Below the pieces are notes generated by a model. The model was given only the letters and a program-made list of their open reading frames with translations, made no database searches and was not told the DNA's origin. This document shows, in pieces, positions 16,193-27,270 of a stretch of DNA of 64,000 nucleotides. The number at the start of each line of letters is the position of its first letter. Position 1 is the first letter of the stretch. Where the stretch lies: NCBI RefSeq assembly GCF_028765545.1, contig NZ_JARACP010000007.1, forward strand, positions 62,001 to 126,000, in the 5' to 3' direction. The DNA is from Aliivibrio sp. S4MY1. GTDB lineage: Bacteria; Pseudomonadota; Gammaproteobacteria; Enterobacterales; Vibrionaceae. A program made the position numbers and the translations under genes.

Positions 16193-17305
16193 ATACCAAT
16201 CTGGAAAATTAACTGGTCAGGTTAATCCAGTCCCTCGTGCACATTTTAGTGACCCTATCTGTACTCTCCAAGAATCGATTCCATGCTGTGCATACTTTCG
16301 AAACAATATCTTCATAGCCGGTAAAGCTCTGATTGGAAAGATAGTGTTGTCTAAGCCAACTCCACAATTGTTCTATCGGGTTTAGCTCTGGTGAATATGG
16401 CGGGAGTTTGATGATACTGATATTGCTAAACTGCTCTGCAATGTCATTTGTATGCCAACCTGCACCATCCATGATGATCACGGCATGACGGTCTTTCTCA
16501 GTCACCTTGGAGATCTGCTTAAGGTGCTCAACCATAATGTCTTTGCTAACCTAAGGTACGACCATTGCTTCACCAATACCTCTAAAAGGACATACAGAGC
16601 CAAACAAATATGCATATTCAAACTGCTGTTGTTTTACTGCTCTCGGCCTAAAACTACGTTCAGCCCAAAGTCGAGTTGTTGTGTTTTGTTGACCAAACCT
16701 CGCTTCATCTTGAAACCAGACATCAATGTTATCAAGACTCATGTGACCTGGGATCTTAAAGATCGTTTCAATTTTGATTTTTAAAAATCGTCTTGATTTT
16801 GCTGGGATTGTTTAGGATGTTTGGAGCGTAAAGTTATCCAATAGAAGCCCATTTGATTAAGAAGATAGTAGATAGAATCTGGGTGATAATATTTACCAAA
16901 TTCTTTCACGATATAAGCATGAATATCAGTACCAGTTAATCTGCCTCCCGATGAATCTTCGGCACATGATTTTATGAACTGGCTTAGCTGTTCACGTTGT
17001 TGAGTACAGAGGAATGCTGGGCGACCTATTCTTGGTTTTTCTTGGAGCTCTTCAATCCCTTCAGCAAGGAATGTTTGTACCCACTTATTTACACTTGTCC
17101 TGCTTACTTTGAGGAACTTAGCGATTTGGGTTCGGGAGTAGCCATCTTTAAAGTGAGCTAATGCGAGTAATCGCATCTTCATTTGAATAGATTTTTGTTG
17201 GCTGGTAAATTTTTTGAAATCAATATTATCTATGCTGTCCATAGTGTCTTTTTCAAGAATTAGGTAACAGCCTCAATTAGATCATATTTTTACTTAGATT
17301 GGTAT
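16193..17305 (-). mobile_element. IS630-family insertion sequence, transposase broken
   Basis: Ends carry inverted ATACCAATCT (16193-16202; reverse complement at 17296-17305) next to TA, the usual IS630 target. The transposase is in three pieces: 16781-17242 (N-terminal helix-turn-helix, IGRPAFLCTQQREQL), 16551-16742 (WFQDEARFGQQ and W-ERSFRP) and 16209-16535 (IIMDGAGWHTND, LPPYSPELNPIEQLWSWLR). A frameshift near 16780 and a stop near 16550 separate them. The DDE residues are all still encoded, so inactivation is recent. Confidence 0.88.
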
Positions 17306-17309
17306 AACA

Positions 17310-17758
17310 AGCTTGAAGGTGACTTCAGTCGTTGGGCTAAGCTAAAAAGCATAGTGATGGTTGAAAATTTTCGTTTTGAGAAAGGAAAGAAACTTGATTT
17401 AAAGTACCGTTATTACATTAGTTCAAAAGAACTGACCGCAGAGCAGGCTGCGAATGTGGTTAGAGAGCATCGGGGAATTGAATCCATGCATTGGGTACTT
17501 GATGTCAGTATGAATGAAAATGCGTGTCAGATATATAAAGCTCGTGGCGCAGAAAACGTAGCCTGCTTACGCCATATGAGTCTGAATATACTTCGAGAAG
17601 AGCCAACTAAACTCAGTATTGTCGGAAAGCAGAAACGCTGCATGATGAATACTTCTATGTTAGAGGTAGTATTGAAAGCTGGTTTTAATGGTGCGGTTAA
17701 AAAACAAACACTAATGCGATCCCCCTGTATCAAGCCTCATCGACATAATGATGGATAA
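17310..17758 (+). mobile_element. ISAs1-family transposase C-terminal fragment
   Basis: An open frame from 17354 reads RYYISSKELTAEQAANVVRE, then HRGIESMHWVLDVSMNE and NVACLRHMSLNILR, the C-terminal half of ISAs1/H-repeat transposases. The N-terminal half is absent; the fragment abuts the IS630 right end. Confidence 0.82.
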
Positions 17759-17869
17759 CTACCAAATCTTGCAGAGCAACAATATTGATTAGACTATGAA
17801 ATGGTGGCCAATTTTACTTGACCACTACAAAATTACCCCTCTTGCGGATTCAACGAATAATGTTCATTT

Positions 17870-18091
17870 TTATATGCTTATATTAAAATGAGTATTAATC
17901 CTCTTTTCTAACCCCTCAATAGAACCTCTAACCATCAATGTGCCACCATAACTAAGGCATGTTACCTCGTTTATTACAATTATTTTTATTCCAGCATTGG
18001 CTAGGCGAGCACTTAATGACAGACGAGCGTGTCGTGTCATTTTAACTCTAATTTTTCCATTTTTAATACTTATATTTTCTTGTTGTATCAT
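17870..18091 (-). CDS. Hypothetical protein (73 aa)
   Basis: A basic N-terminal part (KMTRHARLSLSARLANAGIK) followed by a hydrophobic strand-like segment and GTLMVRGSIEGLEKRINTHF. I do not recognise the family. The ribosome site is weak. It is isolated between IS debris, but its composition is protein-like and the frame is clean. Confidence 0.4.
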   Translation of the reverse strand: MIQQENISIKNGKIRVKMTRHARLSLSARLANAGIKIIVINEVTCLSYGGTLMVRGSIEGLEKRINTHFNISI

Positions 18092-18244
18092 TTAAATTAA
18101 ACTCGTAAAATAAATTCTTTTTATTATACATTAGAAAAAGCCAATAACATGCTATTTTCTATATTTTTCACGGTAAGAGCATTATAAGTGGAACTTTTAA
18201 GTCGTTAAACGAATAGATTAGAAAATAATAATTTATTGTAATAT

Positions 18245-18484
18245 TTAAAAGGCGTTGTTGAGCAAATCAATTGAACCTTTCCTGGTATCAATTTCAATTT
18301 CAGACAAATCAACAAATACACGCTCAACTAACTGCCCACAAAAAAATAACTCTTCTATTGGAATGATTAAATGTTCAAATATGTATGAATTATTGATTAC
18401 ATCATAATTCATACATAATCCAACATATTTAAATAATCCAATTTCCTTATAATCAACAAGCCTTACTATTGTGTGTTTTTTCAT
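18245..18484 (-). CDS. Hypothetical protein (79 aa), C-terminus read from an IS end
   Basis: Begins MKKHTIVRLVDYKEIGLF with AGG upstream of the ATG. The last ~12 codons (GSIDLLNNAF) are encoded by GGCGTTGTTGAGCAAATC, which matches the terminal repeat of the IS5-family element at 29257, so the original 3' end has been replaced. The body has no recognised domain; function unknown. Confidence 0.45.
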   Translation of the reverse strand: MKKHTIVRLVDYKEIGLFKYVGLCMNYDVINNSYIFEHLIIPIEELFFCGQLVERVFVDLSEIEIDTRKGSIDLLNNAF

Positions 18485-18675
18485 AGAATTACCTGATTAC
18501 CATCGAACCTCAGTAAGCTTAAGCAACAACTCAGACATTGATTAAGTTTGAATACTTGAGTAAATGAACTGTTCAAGATTGAAGTACCTATTGAACTTAA
18601 AAAACTCTTCCAAATAACATGGAAGATGTTTATTATTTATTGCGTGGTAATGAACAATACATTGATTTTCACATT

Positions 18676-18770
18676 ACTAAGTACCTACAAAGAAGTCATC
18701 AAGAATTTAAGACCTTCTATTTTCAATAATATCAATCGCTTAAATGTTGACAATTTCCCCGTCAACACTT
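18676..18770 (-). repeat. Dispersed 3'-end repeat, copy R3
   Basis: Reverse complement reads GGGGAAATTGTCAACATTTA and ends ACTTCTTTGTAGGTACTTAG, closely matching copies at 42094 and 42359. Region 18485-18675 shows no gene. Confidence 0.65.
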
Positions 18771-18772
18771 AA

Positions 18773-19265
18773 TTATGTCGTTGAATCATTGAAAACAAAG
18801 TAATTTAACCCAATCACCTCACTATCTGTAACAATAGCATAGTGAAGAACATCGTCTTTCTTTACGCTTTTTAAAACAGGTGATACCATCAGAGGTACAA
18901 GTAATTTTAGTGTTAAATAAACTTTTCCACTCGTTAAGTTTAAAGCTAGTAACAACACTAAATTACATATTTAGTGACTATTCTTCGCCATCTCGCTCCT
19001 TAGTCACTTACATTAGTTTATGTTTCATAACCATGCTACGTTAATAAAAAAACACTAATCTGTTGAGAAAACTTTAATACTGAAATGCAATTCTTCTCTT
19101 GAGTGATGAGATAAGTAGCTAAAACAATATGTTTAACGGCAATTTTGACGCTAAAAATAAGGCTCTAAGTTAATGTTCCTAAGTACTAGCATTAATTAGA
19201 TTTAAAAAACTGCCTTTCTTTTAGCTCGCAGTATTTATTATGCTTGCAACTTTTACAACTATAGC
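18773..19265 (-). mobile_element. Second IS1595-family remnant
   Basis: From the minus strand: CKSCKHNKYCELKERQFF (zinc-ribbon N-terminus, 19195-19265), a decayed middle, and VPLMVSPVLKSVKKDDVLHY with AIVTDSEVIGLNYFVF at 18773-18958. Order agrees with IS1595. Region 19266-19472 shows no gene. Confidence 0.65.
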
Positions 19266-19472
19266 CAGTAGACTATCGTATATCAAATAACCGATTACGA
19301 CATTGCTCTTCAGTGCCTAACTGTGAAATAAGCCCTAATATTGATATACCTTTTGCAAATAGATCTTTATTTCTAGCTATGATAACCACCTTACTTTTCG
19401 TTTCATTTCACTTAAAAACATAATCTAATTAAGCGAAATTTGAAGGGTGATTTAAATTCAATATATTATTTT

Positions 19473-19832
19473 CTATCCCAATAATGTATTCTTATGCTCC
19501 AAACTAATTAACCCTCTACATCCTAAATTTTCTAATTGAACCTCATTTAATTCACGATCTAAAATCAAACCATAATGATAACAAGTATCACCATTATTAT
19601 CACCCTCTCTCCTGTAAACAACTTTCCCTGTAAGTACAGGGAATGATCTAATATTTAGTTTACAATTTACATTATTTAATTTTCTTGGAGAAGAAAATCC
19701 AATACCTTTCTTTGAGATATCTAGTAATTTAACAGACACAAAAGGAAAAATATTATGGGCTTTATATATTTTCGCATTAACAGGCTTTATACACTCAAAT
19801 CTAGGCCAGCGTCGTTTTAATTGATAATTCAT
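19473..19832 (-). CDS. PilZ-domain (c-di-GMP receptor) protein
   Basis: 119 residues from ATG 19832, which overlaps the stop of the EAL gene as TAATG, a sign of translational coupling; a GTG at 19841 is a longer option. The PilZ signature is present: RRWPR (RxxxR) near residue 10 and LDISKKGIGF ([D/N]xSxxG) near 40. It should bind cyclic di-GMP and pass the signal to a partner. Co-expression with a phosphodiesterase suggests a local signalling module. Confidence 0.85.
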   Translation of the reverse strand: MNYQLKRRWPRFECIKPVNAKIYKAHNIFPFVSVKLLDISKKGIGFSSPRKLNNVNCKLNIRSFPVLTGKVVYRREGDNNGDTCYHYGLILDRELNEVQLENLGCRGLISLEHKNTLLG

Positions 19833-20998
19833 TAGTTGCACTTATGTGTTAATTTTAACATATTCTCCAACAATAATAATATACTTAAAATTAGAGATTC
19901 TTTACGAATTAACTTATTCGTTAATATTAAATGGCGTTCAATAGATATCGTTATATTTTCAACATTAGTAATTATTAACTCTTTAGCTATAGCATACGAC
20001 TCCATATAAGCTTTATTTAATGAATAATACATTTTTTCATCTATATAATTAGCTATATTATCATCCTTCCAATTACCTAGAAATCCACAATTAGAATTTA
20101 ATAATAAGTCACTAGATTCCATTGTTCTAGGCGTTCTAATTTTTTTAATAGAAAAATCAATAACATTTTCGACCCATTCGATATAACTATATTTAGCTAA
20201 TTTCACCAATCCTAATGGGGAATGAGGAAAAGTATGATCAGCCCTAATAAAATCAGAAATAAAATCATCACGACATACAGCTTTAGATATAAGAAAACCT
20301 TGAGCCAATGAGCAACCATTATCTTTTAAAATTCTATATGTTTCATCATTTTCAACACCCTCTGCTACTGTTTCTAGCTGTAGTTTATGAGCCATTTTGA
20401 TGTTTTCTATAATAATTGCTGTACTCTTATCGTTTTTCCCTACGTCTTTTATCAATGAATAATCAAATTTAATCTTAGAAAAAGGAGTTCCATTTAATGA
20501 ACATAAATTAGAAAAACCAGTACCAAAATCATCCATAACTAACTGTATTTTATGGTAATCAAATAGATTTAGAGCATCAGAATTTAAGGAATTATATTCA
20601 AATAATGTAGATTCAGTTATTTCTATAGAGAAGTTTTCACTCCGCAAGCTACCACTTGTTATTAGTCTTTCTATCTTATTCAATATTTTTGAACAATAAA
20701 GACTTTTGACTGATATGTTTATAGATATATTTAATTTATCATTTATAGCTAGAAATTTTTTACTATCATTTGCTAATATATCTAACATATTTAAAGTGAT
20801 ATTGTTAAGAAAACCATTTTCTTCTGCTAATGAGATAAAATCATTTGGCATAATAAGTCCACCATCAGATTTCATCCAACGGATTAGTGCTTCCGCCCCT
20901 TTTAACTTCCCCGTAACAAAACAAACTTGTGGTTGATAAAAAAACACAAATTCATTGTTATCAAGAGCATTTTTTAATTCAAATTTTGTTATCTTCAT
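19832..20998 (-). CDS. EAL phosphodiesterase with degenerate CZB domain
   Basis: 388 residues. EAL domain 1-250: EALIR (36-40), SIEITES, MDDFGTGFS, KIKFD, AEGVE and AQGF are all present, so c-di-GMP hydrolysis should be possible. From about 270 the sequence follows the chemoreceptor zinc-binding (CZB) pattern, with CGFLGNW for the CxxGxW motif. Where CZB domains have His, this protein has Tyr: YIEW, and YMESY for HxxxH. No membrane segment; cytosolic. CZB control of c-di-GMP enzymes is known from DgcZ; here zinc binding is likely lost or changed. Operon with the PilZ gene. Confidence 0.85.
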   Translation of the reverse strand: MKITKFELKNALDNNEFVFFYQPQVCFVTGKLKGAEALIRWMKSDGGLIMPNDFISLAEENGFLNNITLNMLDILANDSKKFLAINDKLNISINISVKSLYCSKILNKIERLITSGSLRSENFSIEITESTLFEYNSLNSDALNLFDYHKIQLVMDDFGTGFSNLCSLNGTPFSKIKFDYSLIKDVGKNDKSTAIIIENIKMAHKLQLETVAEGVENDETYRILKDNGCSLAQGFLISKAVCRDDFISDFIRADHTFPHSPLGLVKLAKYSYIEWVENVIDFSIKKIRTPRTMESSDLLLNSNCGFLGNWKDDNIANYIDEKMYYSLNKAYMESYAIAKELIITNVENITISIERHLILTNKLIRKESLILSILLLLENMLKLTHKCN

Positions 20999-21059
20999 TA
21001 TTTATTCTTTTATAAAAAATAGAGGTCGCAACTGAACCGCATGAGTGTTTAGTTTTTAG

Positions 21060-21700
21060 GCATACTATTAAAATCAGTTTTCAATACTGAGCTTAGAAGC
21101 ATATTCAGCCTCATATGGCACAGGCACTACATTTTCTGCACCATACTTCGTATATATCTAACATGCATCTTCATTCATACTGACATCAAGAGCCCAATAC
21201 TGGATTCAATGCCTCAATTCTCTCTAACCGCATTCGTAACCTACTCTGTGGTCAACTCCTTTGAGCTAATGGTAGTAACGATACTCTAAATCTAGTTTCT
21301 TTCCTTTCTCAAAACAAAATTTTCAACCATTATTATGCTTTTTGGTCTAGTTCAAAGACTGAAGTCACCCTCAAGTTTGTCGATCATAAACACATAATAT
21401 TGACGTAATTCGATGTACTCATTACTTTTTTCAAGAGCAACTGTATTAGCCATGTTCACTTCAATTGCTTTACGAAACTTCCTTGGTTGCTTTTTACCGC
21501 AAGAAAGTAGTCCGTTAACTATCTTGGTCTGACAAGCCATTGCATCGATAGTTACCAATGATGATGACCAAGAATATATTCACGAATATCAAACAATCCT
21601 TTGGCTTCTGCTCTTTCGGAACATAAAGAATCAAATAGAACCTCAAAAGCTTTGGTGTTGGTCAGTAATTGTCTAGAAATACTCTTTAAAATTGTCAATT
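21060..21700 (-). mobile_element. ISAs1-family transposase remnant
   Basis: Minus strand: MVTIDAMACQTKIVNGLLSC at 21558, QPRKFRKAIEVNMAN, then a decayed C-terminal half (LRMRLERIEALNPVLGS, matching the VREHRGIESMHWVLD region) down to 21060. Frameshifted and not functional. 21701-21860 holds no gene. Confidence 0.7.
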
Positions 21701-21863
21701 TGTATGATACTCATCCTTAAAAAAGTTGTATATCGTTACAACTAAATTTTATCGTCACATCAAATTTTAATTACACCTAAAAGTCCATTTTACAATACAG
21801 TAAACTATTATTAATTTTCTATTTTTAAATAAAAAATCTGATCTTTATCACGAAATAAAATAT

Positions 21864-22563
21864 CTAATTTAACCTGAGATTGGTTTTAGCCATCGCCATC
21901 AACTCAGACTTTTCAGAACTAGTGATGTTTAGCGATAGCTTTTCTGGTTTTAAACAATAAGCGATTAAACCTCCAAGCAAGTTCAGCATGAATCCATGTA
22001 AGCTACGATGACAAGAATGAACAATCTGAGATATATTCTTCAGTTGATCATTTATCGTCTCAATAATGAATAACTTCGATAATATTGCTCGCTCCCAAGC
22101 GGCTAGAACTTTTGGCTTCATATTTTTCGGTGCGTTGTAATCAGTGTAATCCCTTTGATAATTCACGGACTGGTTTCCTATCATCTGTATTTGCTGTGAT
22201 GAGTTTAGCTGCAACAATATTGCCAAGGTGGTTGGTGATAATGTAAAATTTAAAGCTGTAAAACCAATCCATTGTTCTTTTACCTCTTGCGGCCGTACCT
22301 TTAAACACTTTATGCCCAGGGATGCCTAAGTTATAGCAGACTTTGATACTGATAGAGTCGATAAACTCAATACAAGTTGGTTCTCCTTTTACATGAGTAA
22401 AGAAAGAGCTTAGAGGATCGAGAACAAATAGCATCACTTCAAGAAAGCGTGTATGGCTTAGTAATGTATAAAATTCACTTTTGTGGTATCGATTGATCAT
22501 ATCAAGATAGAAGTTCTTGAAATCGCGTTGATGCGACATATGAAAAGCAGCAATAATAGTCAT
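21864..22563 (-). mobile_element. IS982-family remnant with internal deletion
   Basis: 22141-22563 encodes the N-terminal half (MTIIAAFHMSHQRDFKNFYL, FIDSISIKVCYN, HKVFKGTAARGKRTMDWFYS, NTDDRKPV). 21864-22150 carries the C-terminal part in another frame (APKNMKPKVLAAWERAILSK, FIIETINDQLKNISQI, HSCHRS). The segment between, with part of the catalytic core, is gone. A second IS982 fragment lies at 37185. Confidence 0.8.
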
Positions 22564-22565
22564 TA

Positions 22566-23180
22566 CATCGGATACCGAACCGAAGATGAAACACTAAATA
22601 AACCATTGACTGTTAAAGCGAAGGTCGCCATTACCTGATGCGGAATATATTGTTTTTTCTTATTTGAATGAGTTTGATAAACACAATGCGATATTTATAG
22701 TTCGAGATAATAAATCACTCACCCCCACATTATTTAGACGCGAAATGGGAAAAGTCAATTATTACCTAAGCTGGTTAGGAGAAAACTCAAGGACGTAACA
22801 CGATGGATGAATCAGTCCGAAATATTAGATTTAATTGTATATTGGAGGGGGCTTGAATGCAGGCTCATCCGCCTTTGGTTTCAGGAATAAAAGAGGCTTT
22901 AATCTGAATAACAAATCTAAATAAAAGCGAATTTACTACTGATGAAATGATGTCAATTTATCGTTGCTACTGAAAAATTGAACTTTTTCAATGAGTTGAG
23001 GTCAAACACCAATTTAACGCGTTTTGCTACAGAGAAAAAATATCGTAGAAGGCTTTATATGGGCAAGCCTTCGTACTCTTATAATTAGACAAAGTATTAC
23101 ACTGCAAAGCGGAGCGAGAATATCCATACTTCAAGCGGCTAAGGGCGTGGATGTTTGATTTTTATCTATCATTAAAGCGA
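22566..23180 (+). mobile_element. IS4-type transposase C-terminal remnant
   Basis: Plus-strand frames read IELFFNELRSNTNLTRFATE and VEGFIWASLRTLIIRQSITL, the conserved end of IS4/IS231-like transposases (YRxRWQIELLFKEWKS...VEGLIWASL). Many stops. Confidence 0.6.
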
Positions 23181-23193
23181 GCACACATAATAC

Positions 23194-24045
23194 TTAGAAC
23201 CTATCCCAAAAGATATTAATTCCAAACAATAAGTCCACAAGCAAGATGCAGCATGGCCTAGTAGTTTTATATTTTCTTTTCCCAACAAACACGCAACCTA
23301 CGATAAAGGTTTAACCAGCTATGGGGTCGCTCCACAATCCAGCGATAAGCCTTAAAATCATCAGATTGTTTTAAGTTCGCTGCCTCTTCTCCCTGTGATT
23401 GAACATGGGGAATATAGTTCAAAGAGACCAGAACATCATGTAGCCACTGGTCTGTATAACCTTTGTCTAAATACAGCGGCACTTTTAGCGATGGATGAAG
23501 CACTTTAATGCATCTGAAGTTTGAAGTACCAATTTAATATCATGGACTTTGGTACTATCACTAACAACAGCAAGTGGCAATCCATTTGCATCAGTTAACA
23601 AACTGCGTTTTACGCCTTATTTCGCTCTGTCTATTGGGTTTTCACCAGTTTTTTTGACCCAGCTAAAGGACCTTTAGTTTAGCAAGTATCCATTGATATT
23701 GAACGTAATCAACTCCCTCGTAAATCAGGCCATTTAGTTAAAAACACTCAAGTCTTGTCACTCTTGAAAGCGACGATGTGTTGAGCTAGAGGTGCAAATA
23801 CCCGTTGCGTTAAGTGCATTCCACTAACAACCCATTCTGAGAACAAAAACGATGCAGTTCATCGCATCACAGTTATCAACTCTTTTTCGATGCGTGCAAA
23901 GAGGAAGGTTAGTTTTATGGACAGGCAGTAGTGGCTGAATTTTTTCCCAGAGAACATCAAATATTAGGTATTGTGTTGAACTAATTTATAGTGTTTTCAA
24001 TAGGTATTGATTTTACTCAGACACACCTATTGAGATTGGTTCTTA
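23194..24045 (-). mobile_element. IS5-family element, decayed
   Basis: About 850 bp with imperfect inverted ends (TTAGAACCTATCCCAAAAG against TAAGAACCAATCTCAATAG). The transposase is on the minus strand: GPLAGSKKTGENPIDRAK, SLLTDANGLPLAVVSDSTK, then 23267-23503 with YRWIVERPHSWLNLYRRLRV. Stops and a frameshift interrupt it. Confidence 0.78.
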
Positions 24046-24059
24046 GAGAGGAATAAATT

Positions 24060-25285
24060 ATGAGATTCCTTGAGCGAATGATTATTTATCCAAAAATGCT
24101 TTAAGAACGAAGAAAAGAAAAATAATAGCTTGGATGGAATTTTTGATGCATTTAATTCTTAAGAACCAGTATATGGGCTTACATACGGATAAGATATGAC
24201 TATCAAAACAATTAATAATTACCTAACCTCAGTCCGGTTTAGAGCATCGCCATCAGCCTAATGGCGATCGTTTAAGGTACTTGAACGATCCTTGGCAGCC
24301 TTCATAATCGTTCTTACATTTATTTTAAGGCAGATTTTTTATGTCTAAGTTCTCTCGTTAATTACAATTAACTGTGAATTTTACATTCCTGAATCTATGG
24401 ATTAATTTAGGAAAAATATTCCTATGAAGTGGATTTCATAAGTCGTTAACCAAACTGGTCGCATCGCTAAATTTCCTGCTGAACAAGCAGTTTGGTTAGA
24501 GCTTGGAATTGGCTTAATGCGTAACCGATCCATTAGCAATGTTTGTGATAAATTAGAATTAGCCTCCCTTGATGCTAAAGGAGATCTCCTTCCCTTGACC
24601 ACAAGTAGTATCGTAAAAGCTAGACAGCGTAGTGGCTGTAAACCATTACGTTATCTATTTCATATCACTGCAAGTTAATGGGAGACAGAAGAATCGTTTG
24701 ATCTAATTTGTGGACTCAAAATCATGAGCGTTGATGGGATTCAATTTAAAACACCTGAAACTAAGGATAACCAAAAGTTTGGCTACGCGACAAATAAGAC
24801 TATATTTCCTTCAGTTCTTACTGTTACCCTTATATCCACACACACCCACATTATTTCAGATACAATTGTGAAATATCTTATGCACAACAGCTAGTTGTGA
24901 TCCGCTCAAAATAATTCATTAACTCTTTTTAACCGTGGTTTTATGTCCACTGAACTTTTTGAATCATGGTGTAATGCAGGAAAAAATACTCATTAGTTAA
25001 TTACAATAAAAAGTAAATTTAGATACTAAATTTTAGAAGAGTTTTTAGACTACGATAAACTTATTAAAATACCAGTTTCGCCTGATACAAAACGAAAATA
25101 TCTCACCTCGGGAATAGCTAGCAAGCTTGTTTAGTTTTAATTCCTGAGCCAAAGGGAGAGAGTAAAGGGTTTATTACTTCATTTGTAGTCTCCAGTGACT
25201 TACCCATTGAAGATATTGTTGACGTCTACTTGGAGCGATGGGAAATAGAGCAAAGTCAACTCTTAATGGTAAATTAAGTGGTTAA
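24060..25285 (+). mobile_element. IS4-family transposase remnant
   Basis: Plus strand, broken frames: GRIAKFPAEQAVWLELGIGL, MRNRSISNVCDKLELASLD, IMSVDGIQFKTPETKDNQK (first catalytic Asp region), TKRKYLTSGIASKLV, LERWEIEQ. Order fits a full IS4-type transposase degraded by stops. A 40-bp piece at 24196-24235 (MTIKTINNYLTSV) instead resembles the start of the recombinase at 38228. Confidence 0.72.
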
Positions 25286-25299
25286 TATTAAACTAAATA

Positions 25300-25935
25300 T
25301 CGGTAATTAAAAGTAAGCATCGACTCATGCTTCTTCCTGATATTACAACCAGTTACAAAGCGATCGGCATTAAGCCCTATGGGCTTGTTTAACATCTAAT
25401 TATGGCGTAAGTCTCGTCAACTTGAGCATTGTAATTTCTTAAGCTTAATGTACCACCGAGCTGTTGTTACACGGAAGATCTCCGTCTCTGAGAGCGAAAA
25501 TTTATGATAACCGTACTTCTTTTTCCAATGCTTATTTGAACCATATAGCTTCTGGCAACCGACCGCTAGATTGCAGGGGTGACCTTGTTCCCCGAAGACT
25601 GTACCTTTCTTCGGGGGGATGAGCGGGACGGCTAGTTTGATGTGAATAGTTTCATAACACGACCTTGTGTCGTAAGCACCATCGCCAGATATTTCATTGA
25701 TTCTTCGGCGGGTCTATTTGAGTAAGTTTAGCTGAACTTCTCCATCGCTTACATTCGATAAACTTAATTCAGCCGCAATGATTGCATGCGTGTTTGTATC
25801 AACAGCTAAATGTAGCTTCTCCAGCTCGTCACTTCCCATTAGTACCATGCTTTTTAATTTTCAATCACCTCCGCAAAACACTTGTAAGCCAGTGGAATCA
25901 ATAGCAATACACAATGCAAGACCACTACATGATAG
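25300..25935 (-). mobile_element. IS5-family transposase remnant
   Basis: Minus strand pieces: CIAIDSTGLQVF, LHLAVDTNTHAIIAAELSLS, RRINEISGDGAYDTRSCYET and IHIKLAVPLIPPKKG, an IS5/IS903-like core homologous to the element at 29256 but more decayed. It abuts the 3' end of the chemoreceptor gene at 25939. Confidence 0.7.
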
Positions 25936-25938
25936 TCG

Positions 25939-27021
25939 TCAATTTATTTCACCTTCAATTTTATCAAGTAAACGAATCACAACCTCCGCCGATTTTTCCA
26001 TCAATTCTAAATGATAGATACCTGTGATTTCATCATCATTATTAAAAGCTTGAAGCGCTAAGCGACCTTCGTTATGAACATTTTTATGCGGTATTTCAAG
26101 TTCTTTATACGATGGTAAATTAGAAAATAGTTGCTTTCCACGCCCAATATAATACCATTTCCCCAAGCGGCATTGATGATGATCAATCACATCTGAGCTG
26201 CTAAAGTCTTGTGTATGTATCCGTTGATATATATTAGCTTTCCATACTACATGATCCAATTGTACTAATCTTAAAAAAATTGACGAATAAATAGACCTAA
26301 CTAAGCTATATAATAGTTCTGCTTTATTAACTAAAGAAGTCACTATACTTATTAATTCATTAACTCTTCCACTTAATTTTGAACATTGTTGATCAATTAA
26401 CTGTGCGCTATGTTCACATTGTGATGTATTATCGGCAATATTGCTGACTTCTAATTGGATTAAACTAGCGGCCACACTTGCATTCTGTGCTAATTTTCTA
26501 ACTTCATCAGCAACAACAGAAAAACCACGCCCATGCTCACCAGCCCGAGCTGCTTCTATGGCTGCATTTAAGGCTAATAAATTGGTTTGATCTGATACAG
26601 AGTTAATGGTCGTTACAAAACGACCAATATCAGTTGAGTTTATTTTTAATACGTTAAGTGAATTACCACTATTAGAAACTTCAACCATCAAATCACTTAA
26701 TATATGGTTAAATTCAGTTAAAATCGAGAACCCATCACGATTATCTTTTATATGCTGTTCTAAATATTCTTTTAGCTTATCACTAGAAGTTGCCATATTA
26801 GTTCGTATCTGTTCAATCGGCAATATTGTTTTTAGTAAATTCTCTGAAAAGGCTTGTTGTAGTTTAAGCTGATTTACTTTTTTTTCTAACATTTTTTCTT
26901 GAAGATAAAATTCATTATCTTGCTTAGTAATTTGCTCTAGCAATTTTTTTATTGTCTTTTGAAGACCATTGATTTTATCTTCATTTAAGTCTTTTTGGTT
27001 TGAACATAAAAAAGAGAACAT
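25939..27021 (-). CDS. Soluble chemoreceptor with C-terminal CZB zinc domain
   Basis: 360 residues, no membrane segment. N-terminal coiled coil (1-100), MCP signalling domain (tip [20 protein letters not shown] near 142, followed by [15 protein letters not shown]), then a CZB domain with all four zinc ligands: His in [15 protein letters not shown], and HKNVH. This is the TlpD-type arrangement, a cytoplasmic receptor that senses metal or oxidant state and signals through CheA/CheW. Its intact CZB contrasts with the altered one in the EAL protein nearby. Immediately upstream of (transcribed away from) an IS5 remnant. Confidence 0.92.
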   Translation of the reverse strand: MFSFLCSNQKDLNEDKINGLQKTIKKLLEQITKQDNEFYLQEKMLEKKVNQLKLQQAFSENLLKTILPIEQIRTNMATSSDKLKEYLEQHIKDNRDGFSILTEFNHILSDLMVEVSNSGNSLNVLKINSTDIGRFVTTINSVSDQTNLLALNAAIEAARAGEHGRGFSVVADEVRKLAQNASVAASLIQLEVSNIADNTSQCEHSAQLIDQQCSKLSGRVNELISIVTSLVNKAELLYSLVRSIYSSIFLRLVQLDHVVWKANIYQRIHTQDFSSSDVIDHHQCRLGKWYYIGRGKQLFSNLPSYKELEIPHKNVHNEGRLALQAFNNDDEITGIYHLELMEKSAEVVIRLLDKIEGEIN

Positions 27022-27159
27022 TGTAAATATTAACCTTATTTATACATAATTCATTATAAATTAAATGATTCGCACAATTTATTGAAAACGACATCACTTC
27101 ATCATTCAGGGCAACCGTATGAGTTTATAAATTATTAACAACCTTGGTGTGCAAATATC

Positions 27160-27245
27160 AATGGGAATATTATCAAAACTTAAATTATTGATATTTTGTG
27201 AAAGGTAGAACGTCAACTCCCAATAACTTCTTGCTAGGTACTTAA
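27160..27245 (+). repeat. Dispersed 3'-end repeat, copy R4
   Basis: GGGAATATTATCAAAACTTA and CCCAATAACTTCTTGCTAGG then TACTTAA align with the repeats at 42094 and 42359. It lies just beyond the stop of the chemoreceptor at 27271. The rest of 27022-27270 shows no gene. Confidence 0.6.
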
Positions 27246-27270
27246 AACGACGACTATAATAAATCCATTA

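Noticed and set aside
22141-22563. Functional IS982 transposase
   Set aside because: Only the N-terminal half is open; the middle is deleted and the C-terminal part is in another frame.
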